Positions 31,418 to 39,350 of a stretch of 44,446 bases of DNA are shown in pieces. This DNA is from Clostridia bacterium. Lineage in GTDB: Bacteria; Bacillota_A; Clostridia; Christensenellales; Aristaeellaceae. How positions within the stretch are numbered: position 1 is the first letter of the stretch; each line of letters opens with the position of its first letter. Below the pieces are notes generated by a model, which saw nothing but the letters and a program-made list of their open reading frames with translations, did no database searches and had not been told where the DNA came from. Location: positions 1 through 44,446 of the forward strand of contig JAFXSH010000157.1 in the NCBI GenBank assembly GCA_017525805.1, given 5' to 3'. A program made the translations under genes and the position numbers.

Positions 31418-32605
31418 ATGGCAAAAATCGCCGTATTGGAGCGCAAATGCACCGGCTGCGGCCTCTGCGCTTCCAGTTGTCCCTTCGGGGCCATCGATAT
31501 GAAGGATGGCAAGCCGGAAATGAACGCCGCCTGCAAGGTCTGCGGTATCTGCGTAAAAGCCTGCCCGGAAAAAGCCATCTTGAAGCTGGAAACCAAAGTA
31601 GATTCCGTAGATAAAACCAAGTGGCGGGACATCTTAGTATTTGCCGAAGTCAGCGGCGGACGGCTGCATCCCGTCAGCTTAGAACTGATCGGCAAAGCCC
31701 GGGAGTTAGGCAGCCCCATCGGATTCAACGTAAAAACGGTTCTGGTGGGTCAGAACGTACAGCCCTTCGCGGAAGAACTGCGGCATTGGGGCGTGTCCGA
31801 AATCGCGGTGTACGACGATCCCAGTTTGTCTTTTTTCCGGGCCGACGCTTACGCCGCCTGCGTGGAGGATTACATTAAATTCGCCCATCCCAGCGTGGTG
31901 CTGGTAGGAGCCACCAGCTTGGGCCGTTCCCTGGCTCCCCGTTTGGCCACCCGCTTTCATACCGGCCTGACGGCGGACTGCACCAAACTGGAGCTGCGGG
32001 AAAACAGTGATTTGGTGCAGATCCGCCCCGCCTTCGGCGGCAACATCATGGCCCAGATCGTGACCACCCACACCCGGCCCCAGTTCGCCACTGTGCGCTA
32101 TAAAGTAATGAATACGCCCGAGCGCAGCCCGGAAGCCGCCGGGAATATCCTTTCTCGGAAAATCCCCCAGGGGGTAGGGGCTTCCCGCATTTCCTGCGTC
32201 AGCGTGCTTCCCGTGCCCCCGAAAAAGAGCATTTCCGACGCGGAAATCCTGGTAGCGGGGGGCCGCGGCCTGCAAAAGGAAGCGGACCTAAACATGATCC
32301 AAGAATTGGCCTCCCTGCTGGGGGGCGATTGGGCCGTGAGCCGTCCCTTGGTGGAAAAGGGTTGGGCGGGCAACGACCGGCAGATCGGCCTTTCCGGCCG
32401 CACGGTGCGGCCCAGGCTCATCATCACCTGCGGCATCAGCGGGGCCATCCAATTCGCCGCCTGCATGAACGGCAGCGATCACATCGTTTCCATCAACACC
32501 GACCCGGACGCCCCCATCTTTCAGGTGGCTCACACCGCCATCGTGGGCGACCTGTATGAGATCGTGCCGGAGCTGATCGCAAGCATCAAGGAGGAGCGGA
32601 CATGA
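31418..32605 (+). CDS. lctC: Electron transfer flavoprotein alpha subunit with N-terminal ferredoxin domain (LctC-like)
   Basis: The 395-residue protein starts with two [4Fe-4S] motifs: C11, C14, C17, C21 and C39, C42, C45, C49. A standard EtfA body follows, ending with the FAD-binding region LSGRTVRPRLIITCGISGAIQFAACM and SINTDPDAPIFQVAHTAIVGD. The ferredoxin extension is typical of EtfA partners of lactate dehydrogenases and of some bifurcating systems. AAAGGAGG precedes the ATG, and the stop overlaps the next start. Confidence 0.88.
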   Translation: MAKIAVLERKCTGCGLCASSCPFGAIDMKDGKPEMNAACKVCGICVKACPEKAILKLETKVDSVDKTKWRDILVFAEVSGGRLHPVSLELIGKARELGSPIGFNVKTVLVGQNVQPFAEELRHWGVSEIAVYDDPSLSFFRADAYAACVEDYIKFAHPSVVLVGATSLGRSLAPRLATRFHTGLTADCTKLELRENSDLVQIRPAFGGNIMAQIVTTHTRPQFATVRYKVMNTPERSPEAAGNILSRKIPQGVGASRISCVSVLPVPPKKSISDAEILVAGGRGLQKEADLNMIQELASLLGGDWAVSRPLVEKGWAGNDRQIGLSGRTVRPRLIITCGISGAIQFAACMNGSDHIVSINTDPDAPIFQVAHTAIVGDLYEIVPELIASIKEERT

Positions 32606-33999
32606 GCGCGTTTAACAAGGTTACGGAAGCGGATATCGCCTATTTCCGCGCCCTCCTGCCGGGGCGGGTATACAGCGGGGAAGAAATCTCCACCGACTAC
32701 GACCACGACGAAATGACGGAATACGGCCATTTTATGCCCGAAGCGGTGCTGCTGGCCTTGAGTACGGAGGACGTGAGCCAGGTCCTCAAATACTGCAACG
32801 AACGCCGCATCCCCGTCACCCCCCGGGGCGCGGGCACCGGCTTGTGCGGCGGGTGCGCGGCCATCCACGGCGGCGTGGTGCTGAGCACCGAAAAAATGAA
32901 AAAAGTGCTGGAAGTGGACACCCGGAACATGACCGCCACGGTGGAGCCGGGCGTGCTGCTGATGGAGTTTCCCAAGTCACTGGAGGGCACGGGTCTGTTT
33001 TATCCTCCGGACCCCGGCGAAAAAACCGCCACCATGGGCGGCAACGCCATGACCAACGCGGGCGGCATGCGGGCCGTGCGCTACGGCGTGACGAGGGACT
33101 ATGTGCTGGGCATGGAAGTGGTGCTGGCGGACGGCAGCGTCATTGAACTGGGCGGAAAAACGGTAAAAACGTCTTCCGGCTACAGCCTCATCGACCTGAT
33201 GATCGGCAGCGAAGGCACCCTGGGCTTTCTCACCAAGCTCACCGTGAAGCTGGTGCCGGAACCCAGGGTAAACCTTTCCCTGCTCATTCCCTTCGACGAT
33301 TTGGACGCCTGCATCGAGGCCGTGCCCCAAGTGCTCTCCTGCGGCTGCGACCCCACGGCGGTGGAATTCATGGAGCGGGAGGTCATTTCCTGCGCGGAAA
33401 CCTACTTGGGCAAACAGTTCCCTGATACCAGCGCCAACGCCTATCTGCTGGTGCGTTTGGACGGGCCCAGCGCGGAAGCATTGCAGCCCGCCATCGACAC
33501 GCTGACCGATTTAGCCCTGTCCATCGGGGCCCGGGACGTGCTGTTGGCCGATACGGACGAGCGCAAGGAAAGCATCTGGAATGCCCGGGGCGCGTTCTTA
33601 GAGGCCATCAAAGGCTCCACCACTACCATGGATGAGTGCGACGTGGTGGTGCCCCGGGACATGATCCCCGCTTTCCTGCGCAAAACCACCGCCATCGGCA
33701 AGGAAACCGGGGTGCGCATCCGCTCCTTCGGCCACGCGGGGGACGGCAACCTGCATATTTACGTGTGCCGGGACAGCCTGCCCGAAGCGGAATGGAAAAA
33801 AACAGTCGCCAGCGTTATGGAGCAATTGTACGCCGAAGCCCGGGCCCTGCGGGGCGAAGTCAGCGGCGAACATGGCATCGGCCATGCCAAGAAAGCGTTT
33901 TTGAAAGATAGTGTGGGCGAAAAGCAAATCGCCCTCATGCGCGGCATCAAGGCAGCTTTCGACCCCAACGGTATTTTGAATCCGGGAAAAATCGTATAG
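32602..33999 (+). CDS. lctD: FAD-linked D-lactate/glycolate dehydrogenase (LctD/GlcD family)
   Basis: The 465-residue flavoprotein has the FAD-binding VTPRGAGTGLCGGCAAIHGGVVLS segment (about residues 73-96), DPGEKTATMGGNAMTNAGGMRAV and SGYSLIDLMIGSEGTLGF. Its C-terminal end has SFGHAGDGNLHI and GEVSGEHGIGHAKK, all standard for the GlcD/D-LDH family. The ATGA overlap with EtfA means coupled translation. The trio would oxidise lactate with NAD+ while using reduced ferredoxin, or run in reverse. No lactate permease or racemase gene is adjacent. Lactate is the likely substrate, but other 2-hydroxyacids are possible. Confidence 0.85.
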   Translation: MSAFNKVTEADIAYFRALLPGRVYSGEEISTDYDHDEMTEYGHFMPEAVLLALSTEDVSQVLKYCNERRIPVTPRGAGTGLCGGCAAIHGGVVLSTEKMKKVLEVDTRNMTATVEPGVLLMEFPKSLEGTGLFYPPDPGEKTATMGGNAMTNAGGMRAVRYGVTRDYVLGMEVVLADGSVIELGGKTVKTSSGYSLIDLMIGSEGTLGFLTKLTVKLVPEPRVNLSLLIPFDDLDACIEAVPQVLSCGCDPTAVEFMEREVISCAETYLGKQFPDTSANAYLLVRLDGPSAEALQPAIDTLTDLALSIGARDVLLADTDERKESIWNARGAFLEAIKGSTTTMDECDVVVPRDMIPAFLRKTTAIGKETGVRIRSFGHAGDGNLHIYVCRDSLPEAEWKKTVASVMEQLYAEARALRGEVSGEHGIGHAKKAFLKDSVGEKQIALMRGIKAAFDPNGILNPGKIV

Positions 34000-34010
34000 A
34001 CAAACTGTGA

Positions 34011-34067
34011 AAAGTGAAACGGTCTTTGGTCAGCACGTTGCATGGTGACCAAAGACCGTTTCACTTT
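34011..34067. terminator. Very long bidirectional terminator hairpin (22-bp perfect stem)
   Basis: Bases 34011-34032 pair perfectly with 34046-34067 around a 13-base loop. The arm contains GAAACGGTCTTTGG, close to the arm of the hairpin at 42903-42943. It lies between convergent genes (lctD and the TrmH-like gene). The A-rich start and T-rich end allow termination in both directions. Confidence 0.75.
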
Positions 34068-34074
34068 CCGCTTT

Positions 34075-34857
34075 TCACTTTTCTATCTGCCTTTCCCGCA
34101 GGAAATCGTACATCATGATGGCTCCGGCCACGGCGGCGTTCAGGGATTCCGCCCGGCCCGGCATGGGGAGCTTCAAGCGCATGGTGGCTTCCGCGAACAC
34201 GGAAGGCGAAATGCCCTGCCCTTCGTTGCCAATGACGATGCACAGCCTTTCCTTGGCTTTGCGGCGCTGATAAAAGGGTTCCCCGTGCAAATCCCCCGCC
34301 ACGATCTCGTACCCCGCCGCAGCTAAATCATGCAGGGCTTTCGGCAGATCGGCGCAAAGCAGGGCGGGAATGCGGAAGGCCGCCCCCATGGTAGCCCGCA
34401 GGGCTTTCGGCGCGTAAGGGTCGGCGGTTTTTTCGTCCATGAGCAGGCTGTCATATCCCGCCGCGTCCATGGTGCGCAGGATGGTGCCCACGTTGCCGGG
34501 GTCCTGCACCCCGTCCAGAGCCACCAGCAGACTGCCGGAAATAGCGGCGGCTTTCGGATAATCGCACACGGCCACGATGCCCTGGGGCGTTTTGGCGTCG
34601 CACAGGGCTTCCATCACGTGGCTTGCCAAATAAAACACAGAAACGCCCTTCGCGGAATCCGCCAGGGCGCTGTATTTTCCCCGGACGCCGCTGTCGATCA
34701 GCAGCGCCCGGGCTTTATGTTCTTTGACGGCCTCGCCGGCCATATGCTCCCCTTCGGCTAAAAACAATCCGGCTTGCACCCGTGCCGCCCGGCTTTTGTT
34801 CAGGCCGCGCCAAAGCTTTACCTGGGGGTTTTGCAGGCTGGTAATGATTTCGTTCAT
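34075..34857 (-). CDS. TrmH/SpoU-family RNA 2'-O-methyltransferase
   Basis: The 260-residue protein has the SPOUT knot motifs ALDGVQDPGNVGTILRTMDAAG (about residues 108-129), CIVIGNEGQGISPSV (near 200) and LKLPMPGRAESLNAAVAGAIMMYDF near the end. An N-terminal substrate-binding part has the typical LFLAEGEHM. It would methylate ribose in rRNA or tRNA with S-adenosylmethionine; the target base is unknown. The start at 34857 overlaps the stop of the 721-residue gene (ATGA), so the two are coupled. Confidence 0.9.
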   Translation of the reverse strand: MNEIITSLQNPQVKLWRGLNKSRAARVQAGLFLAEGEHMAGEAVKEHKARALLIDSGVRGKYSALADSAKGVSVFYLASHVMEALCDAKTPQGIVAVCDYPKAAAISGSLLVALDGVQDPGNVGTILRTMDAAGYDSLLMDEKTADPYAPKALRATMGAAFRIPALLCADLPKALHDLAAAGYEIVAGDLHGEPFYQRRKAKERLCIVIGNEGQGISPSVFAEATMRLKLPMPGRAESLNAAVAGAIMMYDFLRERQIEK

Positions 34858-37019
34858 GCTTTCAGCGCTTTCAGCGTGCGGGGCATGGCGGCGAACAGGC
34901 TCTTTACGCCATCCAAATCCACCTTGCGATCCAGCAGATGGGGCACGATGTACAGGCACGCGGCCCTGTCGATGGCCTCGGCCACGCCGCCCTTCAATTC
35001 GTTCTGGGTGGCGCTGATAAAACGGCAGATCATGGAAACCGCCGCCACGGGCAGGGGCGCGTCCGCTTCCTTCAAGCCCTTGCGCAGGGCGGAAACGGCG
35101 GCCTTGGTTTCGTCGTTCAGGGCAGCGTCCGTTTGAAACGCTTTCAGGATGCAGTCCTTGGTGACCGGCGCGTATTCCGGCAGCGCGACCGGCAGGGCGT
35201 CCTGATTCACGGCCACGGGCACGCTGGCATAAGGAAGCCGCCAGCCCTGGGGTTCATCCCAATCGGACAGGCTGTTGATGTCCACCTTCCACACCAACGG
35301 ATAATTTGCGTCGTTATTCTGCACCAGCACCGGGGCGCTGCCGCCGGGCAGCATCACCAGCGAATCCATCCAGCGGGAATCCTTCAGCGGCGCGCCCAAA
35401 GCATGGGCCAGGACGGAAAGAGCCGTCTGCGCGTCCGCTTTCGTTTCGGAACGGAATTCAAAAACGTCATCGGTCAGGGCAAGAGCGGTGAGCAGGGTCA
35501 GGGCGTCGCCCTCCTCCATCACGAATCCGGCGGCTTTGAACGTCTTTTCCATCCGCTCGATCAGTTCTTCTTTGGAAGCATCCCTGCCCTCGGGAGCGCA
35601 GAGATAGCTGTTATCTCCGATTTCCTGCCCCTCCTGGATGGCTTTTGCGATTTCCTGGCGCTTCTTCTCCAAGGGTTCCATGACCTTGTTCAGCTTATCC
35701 AGTTCATTCTTTGCGGTTTGCTGGGCGATGTGCAGCTGATCCAGCTTCTTCTGCTCCGCCATGTTCAATTTGCCCAATGCTTCCTCATGAGCGGCAGCCA
35801 GGTTCTTTTTCGCGTCGTCCAGCTGCATCAGGGTCATGAGCCGTTCGGCTTCCAGCTCCTGGAGCTGGCTTTGCATGGCGGCCAGGGTCAGGTCGTTGGT
35901 TTCATGGGCCAGGGCCTTGCTCAAAGTGATCCGCATGCCGGACTGGGACAGGATCACGTCCGCCGCCTGGCGCTGGGTCTCCGGGGAGTGGCTCATGCCC
36001 TGGAGGGCGCGCTTCAAAGCGTCGGCGGGATTGTGCACTTCCTTGAGTTCCGTATTCTGGGGAATGGTGGCCCCCGGCGCTTCGTAGCGGGATTCGTACC
36101 GAGCGGCGTAGCGCTGGTTTTCCACCACCTCCATCAGGGGATTATGCGCCCGGCGGGGATTCACCTGCCGCTGGGGCGTCTGATACAGCCGGGTGCCCAC
36201 CAGGGCCTTGGTTTGCTGCTCGGGCATAAAATCCTCGGGCATGGCGGCGGGCGCGGACGCATTCAGCCGGTTGGCGTTCTCGCTCAGCTGCCCATTCAGA
36301 GATTGGATCTGCTCATAGGCGTTGACCTGCGCCGCCGCGGGAGCCGGAGCGGGCGGCTCGGCCTGGGTTGCCGCGGGGACGACGGGAACAGGAACAGGGG
36401 CAGGAGCCGGAACTGGGGCGGGCTGGGGTTCAGCCTCCTGCGCTTCCGGCTTAGGGCTTTCCGCGCGTTCTATCTTCCGAGGCCAATAAAACAGCTGCTC
36501 CTGGCCATTGACGGTGAGGGAATGGATTTCGCCGCTGTCCGGCGGCAGCTGGGCCGTTTCGCCCACGCTCTGGCCGTCTTCCCGGCGGAAGGGGCCCTGA
36601 ATGTTGGCGCCCCTGCGGATATACACCTGCGGCGTGGAGGCGTTTTTCACATCGTTCTCCCCCACCACCTGATACAATAAATCCTCCGGCAGGCTGCGCA
36701 CGGCGTCGGAATAAACGATAAACTGGTTGTTTTCGCCCCGGGACGGGGAATAATTCTTGTTGGTGCGGATCTTGTTGGCGTCCATGGGGAAAAAGCGGAG
36801 ATCCACCAGACAAAGGCCGATCAGCGTGCGCATCCTCTCCTTGAATGTATGCTGCTCGTTTTTGTCCGGTACGATACGCAGGAAGCCGTCATCCGGGTAT
36901 TCCGCAGCCACCGGGCCGATGGGGCCGTCCTGCGTCATCAGCGGCTGCACCCGGAAATAAGCCCGGGCAATGTTGTCTTCCTCCAAATAAACCAAAACCG
37001 CTTTGCCTTGAAAGTTCAT
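34854..37019 (-). CDS. Large modular protein of unknown function (721 residues)
   Basis: I do not recognise this protein. Residues 1 to about 185 form a compact domain (MNFQGKAVLVYLEEDNIARAYF at the start, then RMRTLIGLCLVDLRFFP). A Pro/Ala/Val-rich linker follows (about 195-235). A charged coiled-coil (about 375-480, rich in QLQELEAERLMTLMQL and AEQKKLDQLHIAQQ) comes next, and then a globular C-terminal region (about 490-721) with many Ala/Leu. No signal peptide or membrane segment is evident, so it is probably cytoplasmic. GGAGGGG precedes the ATG at 37019. The overlap with the TrmH-like gene links it to RNA modification only by position. Confidence 0.75.
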   Translation of the reverse strand: MNFQGKAVLVYLEEDNIARAYFRVQPLMTQDGPIGPVAAEYPDDGFLRIVPDKNEQHTFKERMRTLIGLCLVDLRFFPMDANKIRTNKNYSPSRGENNQFIVYSDAVRSLPEDLLYQVVGENDVKNASTPQVYIRRGANIQGPFRREDGQSVGETAQLPPDSGEIHSLTVNGQEQLFYWPRKIERAESPKPEAQEAEPQPAPVPAPAPVPVPVVPAATQAEPPAPAPAAAQVNAYEQIQSLNGQLSENANRLNASAPAAMPEDFMPEQQTKALVGTRLYQTPQRQVNPRRAHNPLMEVVENQRYAARYESRYEAPGATIPQNTELKEVHNPADALKRALQGMSHSPETQRQAADVILSQSGMRITLSKALAHETNDLTLAAMQSQLQELEAERLMTLMQLDDAKKNLAAAHEEALGKLNMAEQKKLDQLHIAQQTAKNELDKLNKVMEPLEKKRQEIAKAIQEGQEIGDNSYLCAPEGRDASKEELIERMEKTFKAAGFVMEEGDALTLLTALALTDDVFEFRSETKADAQTALSVLAHALGAPLKDSRWMDSLVMLPGGSAPVLVQNNDANYPLVWKVDINSLSDWDEPQGWRLPYASVPVAVNQDALPVALPEYAPVTKDCILKAFQTDAALNDETKAAVSALRKGLKEADAPLPVAAVSMICRFISATQNELKGGVAEAIDRAACLYIVPHLLDRKVDLDGVKSLFAAMPRTLKALKA

Positions 37020-37084
37020 GGGTACCCCTCCAAAAAAATAATAGTTTATAAACCGGTCATCAACCGGACAGGCCATATGGCGGT

Positions 37085-37114
37085 ATTATAGCAAATCCCG
37101 CCCATATCCGTCAA
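37085..37114 (-). promoter_or_regulatory. Promoter of the 721-residue protein gene
   Basis: On the minus strand TTGACG (37109-37114), an 18-base spacer and TATAAT (37085-37090), with TG one base before the -10 hexamer. A small CCGGT/ACCGG hairpin lies in the leader. Confidence 0.75.
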
Positions 37115-37135
37115 GGACTGAACGGAGGAATCAAT

Positions 37136-37169
37136 AAAAAAAGCAGCCTCGCAAGGAAGCTGCTTTTTT
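37136..37169 (-). terminator. Terminator of the 75-residue protein gene
   Basis: AAAAAAGCAGC pairs with GCTGCTTTTTT around 11 bases. On the minus strand the stem leads into a T-run. It lies 15 bases beyond the stop codon at 37184. Confidence 0.85.
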
Positions 37170-37183
37170 GCTGCCGGTCAGGA

Positions 37184-37411
37184 TCAGGCGTTTTTCCATT
37201 CCTCGGCCTTGGCGGCGGACATGCGCTTGATGCCTTCTTCGGTATAGGGGGATTCGGGACCGCCGTTCACATACAGGAACAGCTTGCCGTCCGCCGTTTT
37301 GTACAGGCTTTCTTCATAGCCCGCGGGATCGCCGGGAACGCCGCTGGTCTTTTTCATGATCAGTTCGGACGCTTCGGTATCGTATTCCACTTTGCAAATG
37401 ACCTTTTTCAT
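37184..37411 (-). CDS. Small conserved hypothetical protein (75 residues)
   Basis: The protein begins MKKVICKVEYDTEASELIMKK, continues GDPAGYEESLYKTADGKLFLYVNGG, and ends RMSAAKAEEWKNA. I know similar short proteins from Clostridia and Erysipelotrichia but not their function. The strand-rich middle and short helix at the end suggest a compact soluble fold. A GGAAGG site precedes the ATG at 37411; the longer frame to 37459 does not have one. It has its own promoter and terminator, so it is a monocistronic unit. Confidence 0.75.
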   Translation of the reverse strand: MKKVICKVEYDTEASELIMKKTSGVPGDPAGYEESLYKTADGKLFLYVNGGPESPYTEEGIKRMSAAKAEEWKNA

Positions 37412-37482
37412 CGTTTTCTTCCTTCCATACAGGCCGTAATCCGGCCGTTTGCTGAACAAGCGTCTTTTATGACGCGTGATAT

Positions 37483-37511
37483 ATCATATCATAGCCGGAA
37501 TTATGTGGCAA
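37483..37511 (-). promoter_or_regulatory. Promoter of the 75-residue protein gene
   Basis: On the minus strand TTGCCA (37506-37511), 17 bases and TATGAT (37483-37488). A GCGTC/GACGC hairpin lies in the leader. Apart from this and the promoter at 37661-37689, the 334-base gap 37412-37745 holds nothing that I can support. Confidence 0.65.
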
Positions 37512-37660
37512 TATACATTTATGACCTAAAACCCGCCAAATCAGGCAAATAATAGGTATACCTTGGAAATAATCCAGCGAATGAGCCTATTTTCATGAAA
37601 CAAGCGGCGTTTGATTCAGCGTCCCGCCGAAAAAAACAAGGAAAATACACGTTTCCCCTC

Positions 37661-37689
37661 TTGCCTTAAGCGTCAAATTTTTTTATAAT
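37661..37689 (+). promoter_or_regulatory. Promoter of the double-glycine peptide gene
   Basis: TTGCCT (37661-37666), a 17-base spacer with a T-rich end, and TATAAT (37684-37689) lie about 55 bases before the start codon. Confidence 0.75.
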
Positions 37690-37745
37690 AAAACGACCGA
37701 AAGGGAACCGCTTTTTTAGTGATTCAAGAAAGGGGCGAAAGGATC

Positions 37746-37928
37746 ATGGAGAAACAGGAAAGCCCGAATACCAAAACGCAATTGACCGAAAAACAGGCGG
37801 ATCAGGTCGCGGGAGGCAGGGGAGAAGACTACTGCACCTGCGAAATTCCTTCTTACAAGGATGCTTCCTTGGTTTGCTCCAAATGTGGGAAAAAAAGAAA
37901 CCCCAGAGTTCACATAAACACGCGTTGA
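37746..37928 (+). CDS. Double-glycine leader peptide with Cys4 core (RiPP/bacteriocin-like, 60 residues)
   Basis: The N-terminus ends in LTEKQADQVAGG (residues 13-24), which resembles the double-glycine leaders of exported peptides: a hydrophobic/acidic helix followed by VAGG. The part after GG is 36 residues with C30, C32, C44 and C47 in CTC and CSKC pairs, and a basic tail (KCGKKRNPRVH). It could be a bacteriocin-like peptide or a small zinc ribbon. AAAGGATC precedes the ATG, and a good promoter lies upstream. No C39 peptidase-transporter is nearby, so its processing would be in trans. The peptide call is moderate; its function is unknown. Confidence 0.6.
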   Translation: MEKQESPNTKTQLTEKQADQVAGGRGEDYCTCEIPSYKDASLVCSKCGKKRNPRVHINTR

Positions 37929-38069
37929 CGCCTTGAACCCTTTTGGGCCCTGACAGGGAAGCGCCCGAGGGCGCAAATAATTGGCCAAACCCGGTCTGCC
38001 GCCGTGAAAAACGCGGAGGGCGGACCGGCGTTCAGCATAAAACAAAGAAAACATAGGAGGAAAACCGCA

Positions 38070-39200
38070 ATGAAAAAACTGTTGGCTCTTGTGATGGCCG
38101 TCATGATGCTGCTGTCCGTCACCGCCGTGTTGGCGGAAGACGCGCCTATCAAAATCGCCGTGATCGGCCCCTTCACCGGCCCCGCCGCCAACTACGGCTT
38201 GGCCTGCCAGTACGGCGCGCAGGTTGCTGCCGACGAAATCAACGCTCAGGGCGGCCTGCAGATCGAATTGATCTTCGGCGATGACGAGCATGACCCCGAT
38301 AAGTCCGTGAACGCCTACAACTACGCGCTGGACCTGGGCGCCCAGATGATCGCGGGCACCACCACCACCAGCCCCTGCCTGGCTGTGAGCGCCCGCGCCT
38401 ATGAAGAACGCGTATTCATGCTCACTCCCTCCGCCTCCAGCGACCTGGTTGTTGCCGATAAGGACAACATGTACCAGATCTGCTTCCAGGATCCCCAGAT
38501 GGGCATCATCCCCGCTGATATGATCGCCGAAAACAAGATCGGCACCAAAGTCGCCATCATCTACAACATTTCCGACGACTATTCCACCGGTATCTACGAA
38601 GCTTTCAAGGCCGAGGCTGAAAAAGTGGGCCTGGATATCGTGTCCGTGACCACCTTCACCGAAGGCGACACCGACTATAAGACCCAGGTAGACAAGGCCA
38701 TGGCCGCCGGCGCCGACCTGGTGTTCCTGCCCATCTATTACACCCCCGCTTCCATGATCCTGCGCGCCGCGAAAGATATCAACTATGCGCCCGTGTTCTT
38801 CGGCGTGGACGGCATGGACGGCATCCTGGCGCTGGAAAACTTTGATCCCGCGCTGGCCGAGGGCGTGATCCTGCTGACCCCCTTCTCCGCCTTTGATACG
38901 GACGAAGCCGTGGTGAACTTCGTTGATAAGTACACTGCCGTTTCCGGCGATGTGGTGCCCAACCAGTTCGGCGCGGACGCTTATGACGCCGTGGGCGCTC
39001 TGTACCAGGCCTGCCTGAATGCCGGCATCACCGGTGACACCGCCGTGGAAGACGCCTGCGAATTGCTCATCGAACAGTTCTCACAGATGGAATATACCGG
39101 CCTGACCGGCACCATGCGCTGGGACGAAACCGGCGCGGTCAACAAGCTGCCCGCCGCTTATGTGATCCAGAACGGCGCTTACGTGCCCTTCGCCAAGTAA
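38070..39200 (+). CDS. livJ: Branched-chain amino-acid-type ABC transporter substrate-binding protein (LivJ-like)
   Basis: The 376-residue protein has the Leu/Ile/Val-binding fold opening IKIAVIGPFTGPAANYGLACQ and later motifs MIAGTTTTSPCLAVSARAYEE and VPNQFGADAYDAVGALYQA. A signal peptide (KKLLALVMAVMMLLSVTAVLA) ends in AVLA with no lipobox cysteine, unlike the OppA-like protein in this window. It would therefore be released from the membrane or held in the wall. AGGAGG precedes the ATG. It is followed by the permeases and ATPases of the same system, so high-affinity uptake of amino acids or similar ligands is expected. The ligand is not certain. Confidence 0.88.
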   Translation: MKKLLALVMAVMMLLSVTAVLAEDAPIKIAVIGPFTGPAANYGLACQYGAQVAADEINAQGGLQIELIFGDDEHDPDKSVNAYNYALDLGAQMIAGTTTTSPCLAVSARAYEERVFMLTPSASSDLVVADKDNMYQICFQDPQMGIIPADMIAENKIGTKVAIIYNISDDYSTGIYEAFKAEAEKVGLDIVSVTTFTEGDTDYKTQVDKAMAAGADLVFLPIYYTPASMILRAAKDINYAPVFFGVDGMDGILALENFDPALAEGVILLTPFSAFDTDEAVVNFVDKYTAVSGDVVPNQFGADAYDAVGALYQACLNAGITGDTAVEDACELLIEQFSQMEYTGLTGTMRWDETGAVNKLPAAYVIQNGAYVPFAK

Positions 39201-39219
39201 TTCCTGTTTACGCAACCTG

Positions 39220-39244
39220 CCGGTCCCGGTACTCCCGGGACCGG
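39220..39244 (+). terminator. Intercistronic terminator-like hairpin after livJ
   Basis: CCGGTCCCGG (39220-39229) and CCGGGACCGG (39235-39244) form a 10-bp perfect stem with a 5-base loop, and AATATCTTTATTTA follows. The T-run is weak, so it may cut only part of the transcripts and keep binding-protein levels above those of the permeases. Confidence 0.65.
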
Positions 39245-39255
39245 AATATCTTTAT

Positions 39256-39324
39256 TTACTGTTCTTGAAAACAGAAACAGTAATCAACAGACGGGCGGCT
39301 TCACGCCTGGAGTTGATTACTGTT
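39256..39324 (+). promoter_or_regulatory. Mutually exclusive hairpins before livH
   Basis: TTACTGTT (39256-39263) can pair with AACAGTAA (39276-39283). The longer AACAGTAATCAAC (39276-39288) can instead pair over 13 bp with GTTGATTACTGTT (39312-39324). The two structures compete for one segment, and the second ends 11 bases before the livH ribosome site. This is the design of an attenuator or translational switch. No known riboswitch class is recognised. Confidence 0.5.
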
Positions 39325-39350
39325 CTGCGTTTGTGAGGAGTTGGAAAATT

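Noticed and set aside
34938..36680. A 580-codon open frame opposite the 721-residue gene
   Set aside because: It is an antisense shadow with repetitive Leu/Gly/Gln composition and no ribosome site.
39256..39324. Known riboswitch or T-box before livH
   Set aside because: No T-box sequence, specifier loop or known riboswitch core could be recognised.
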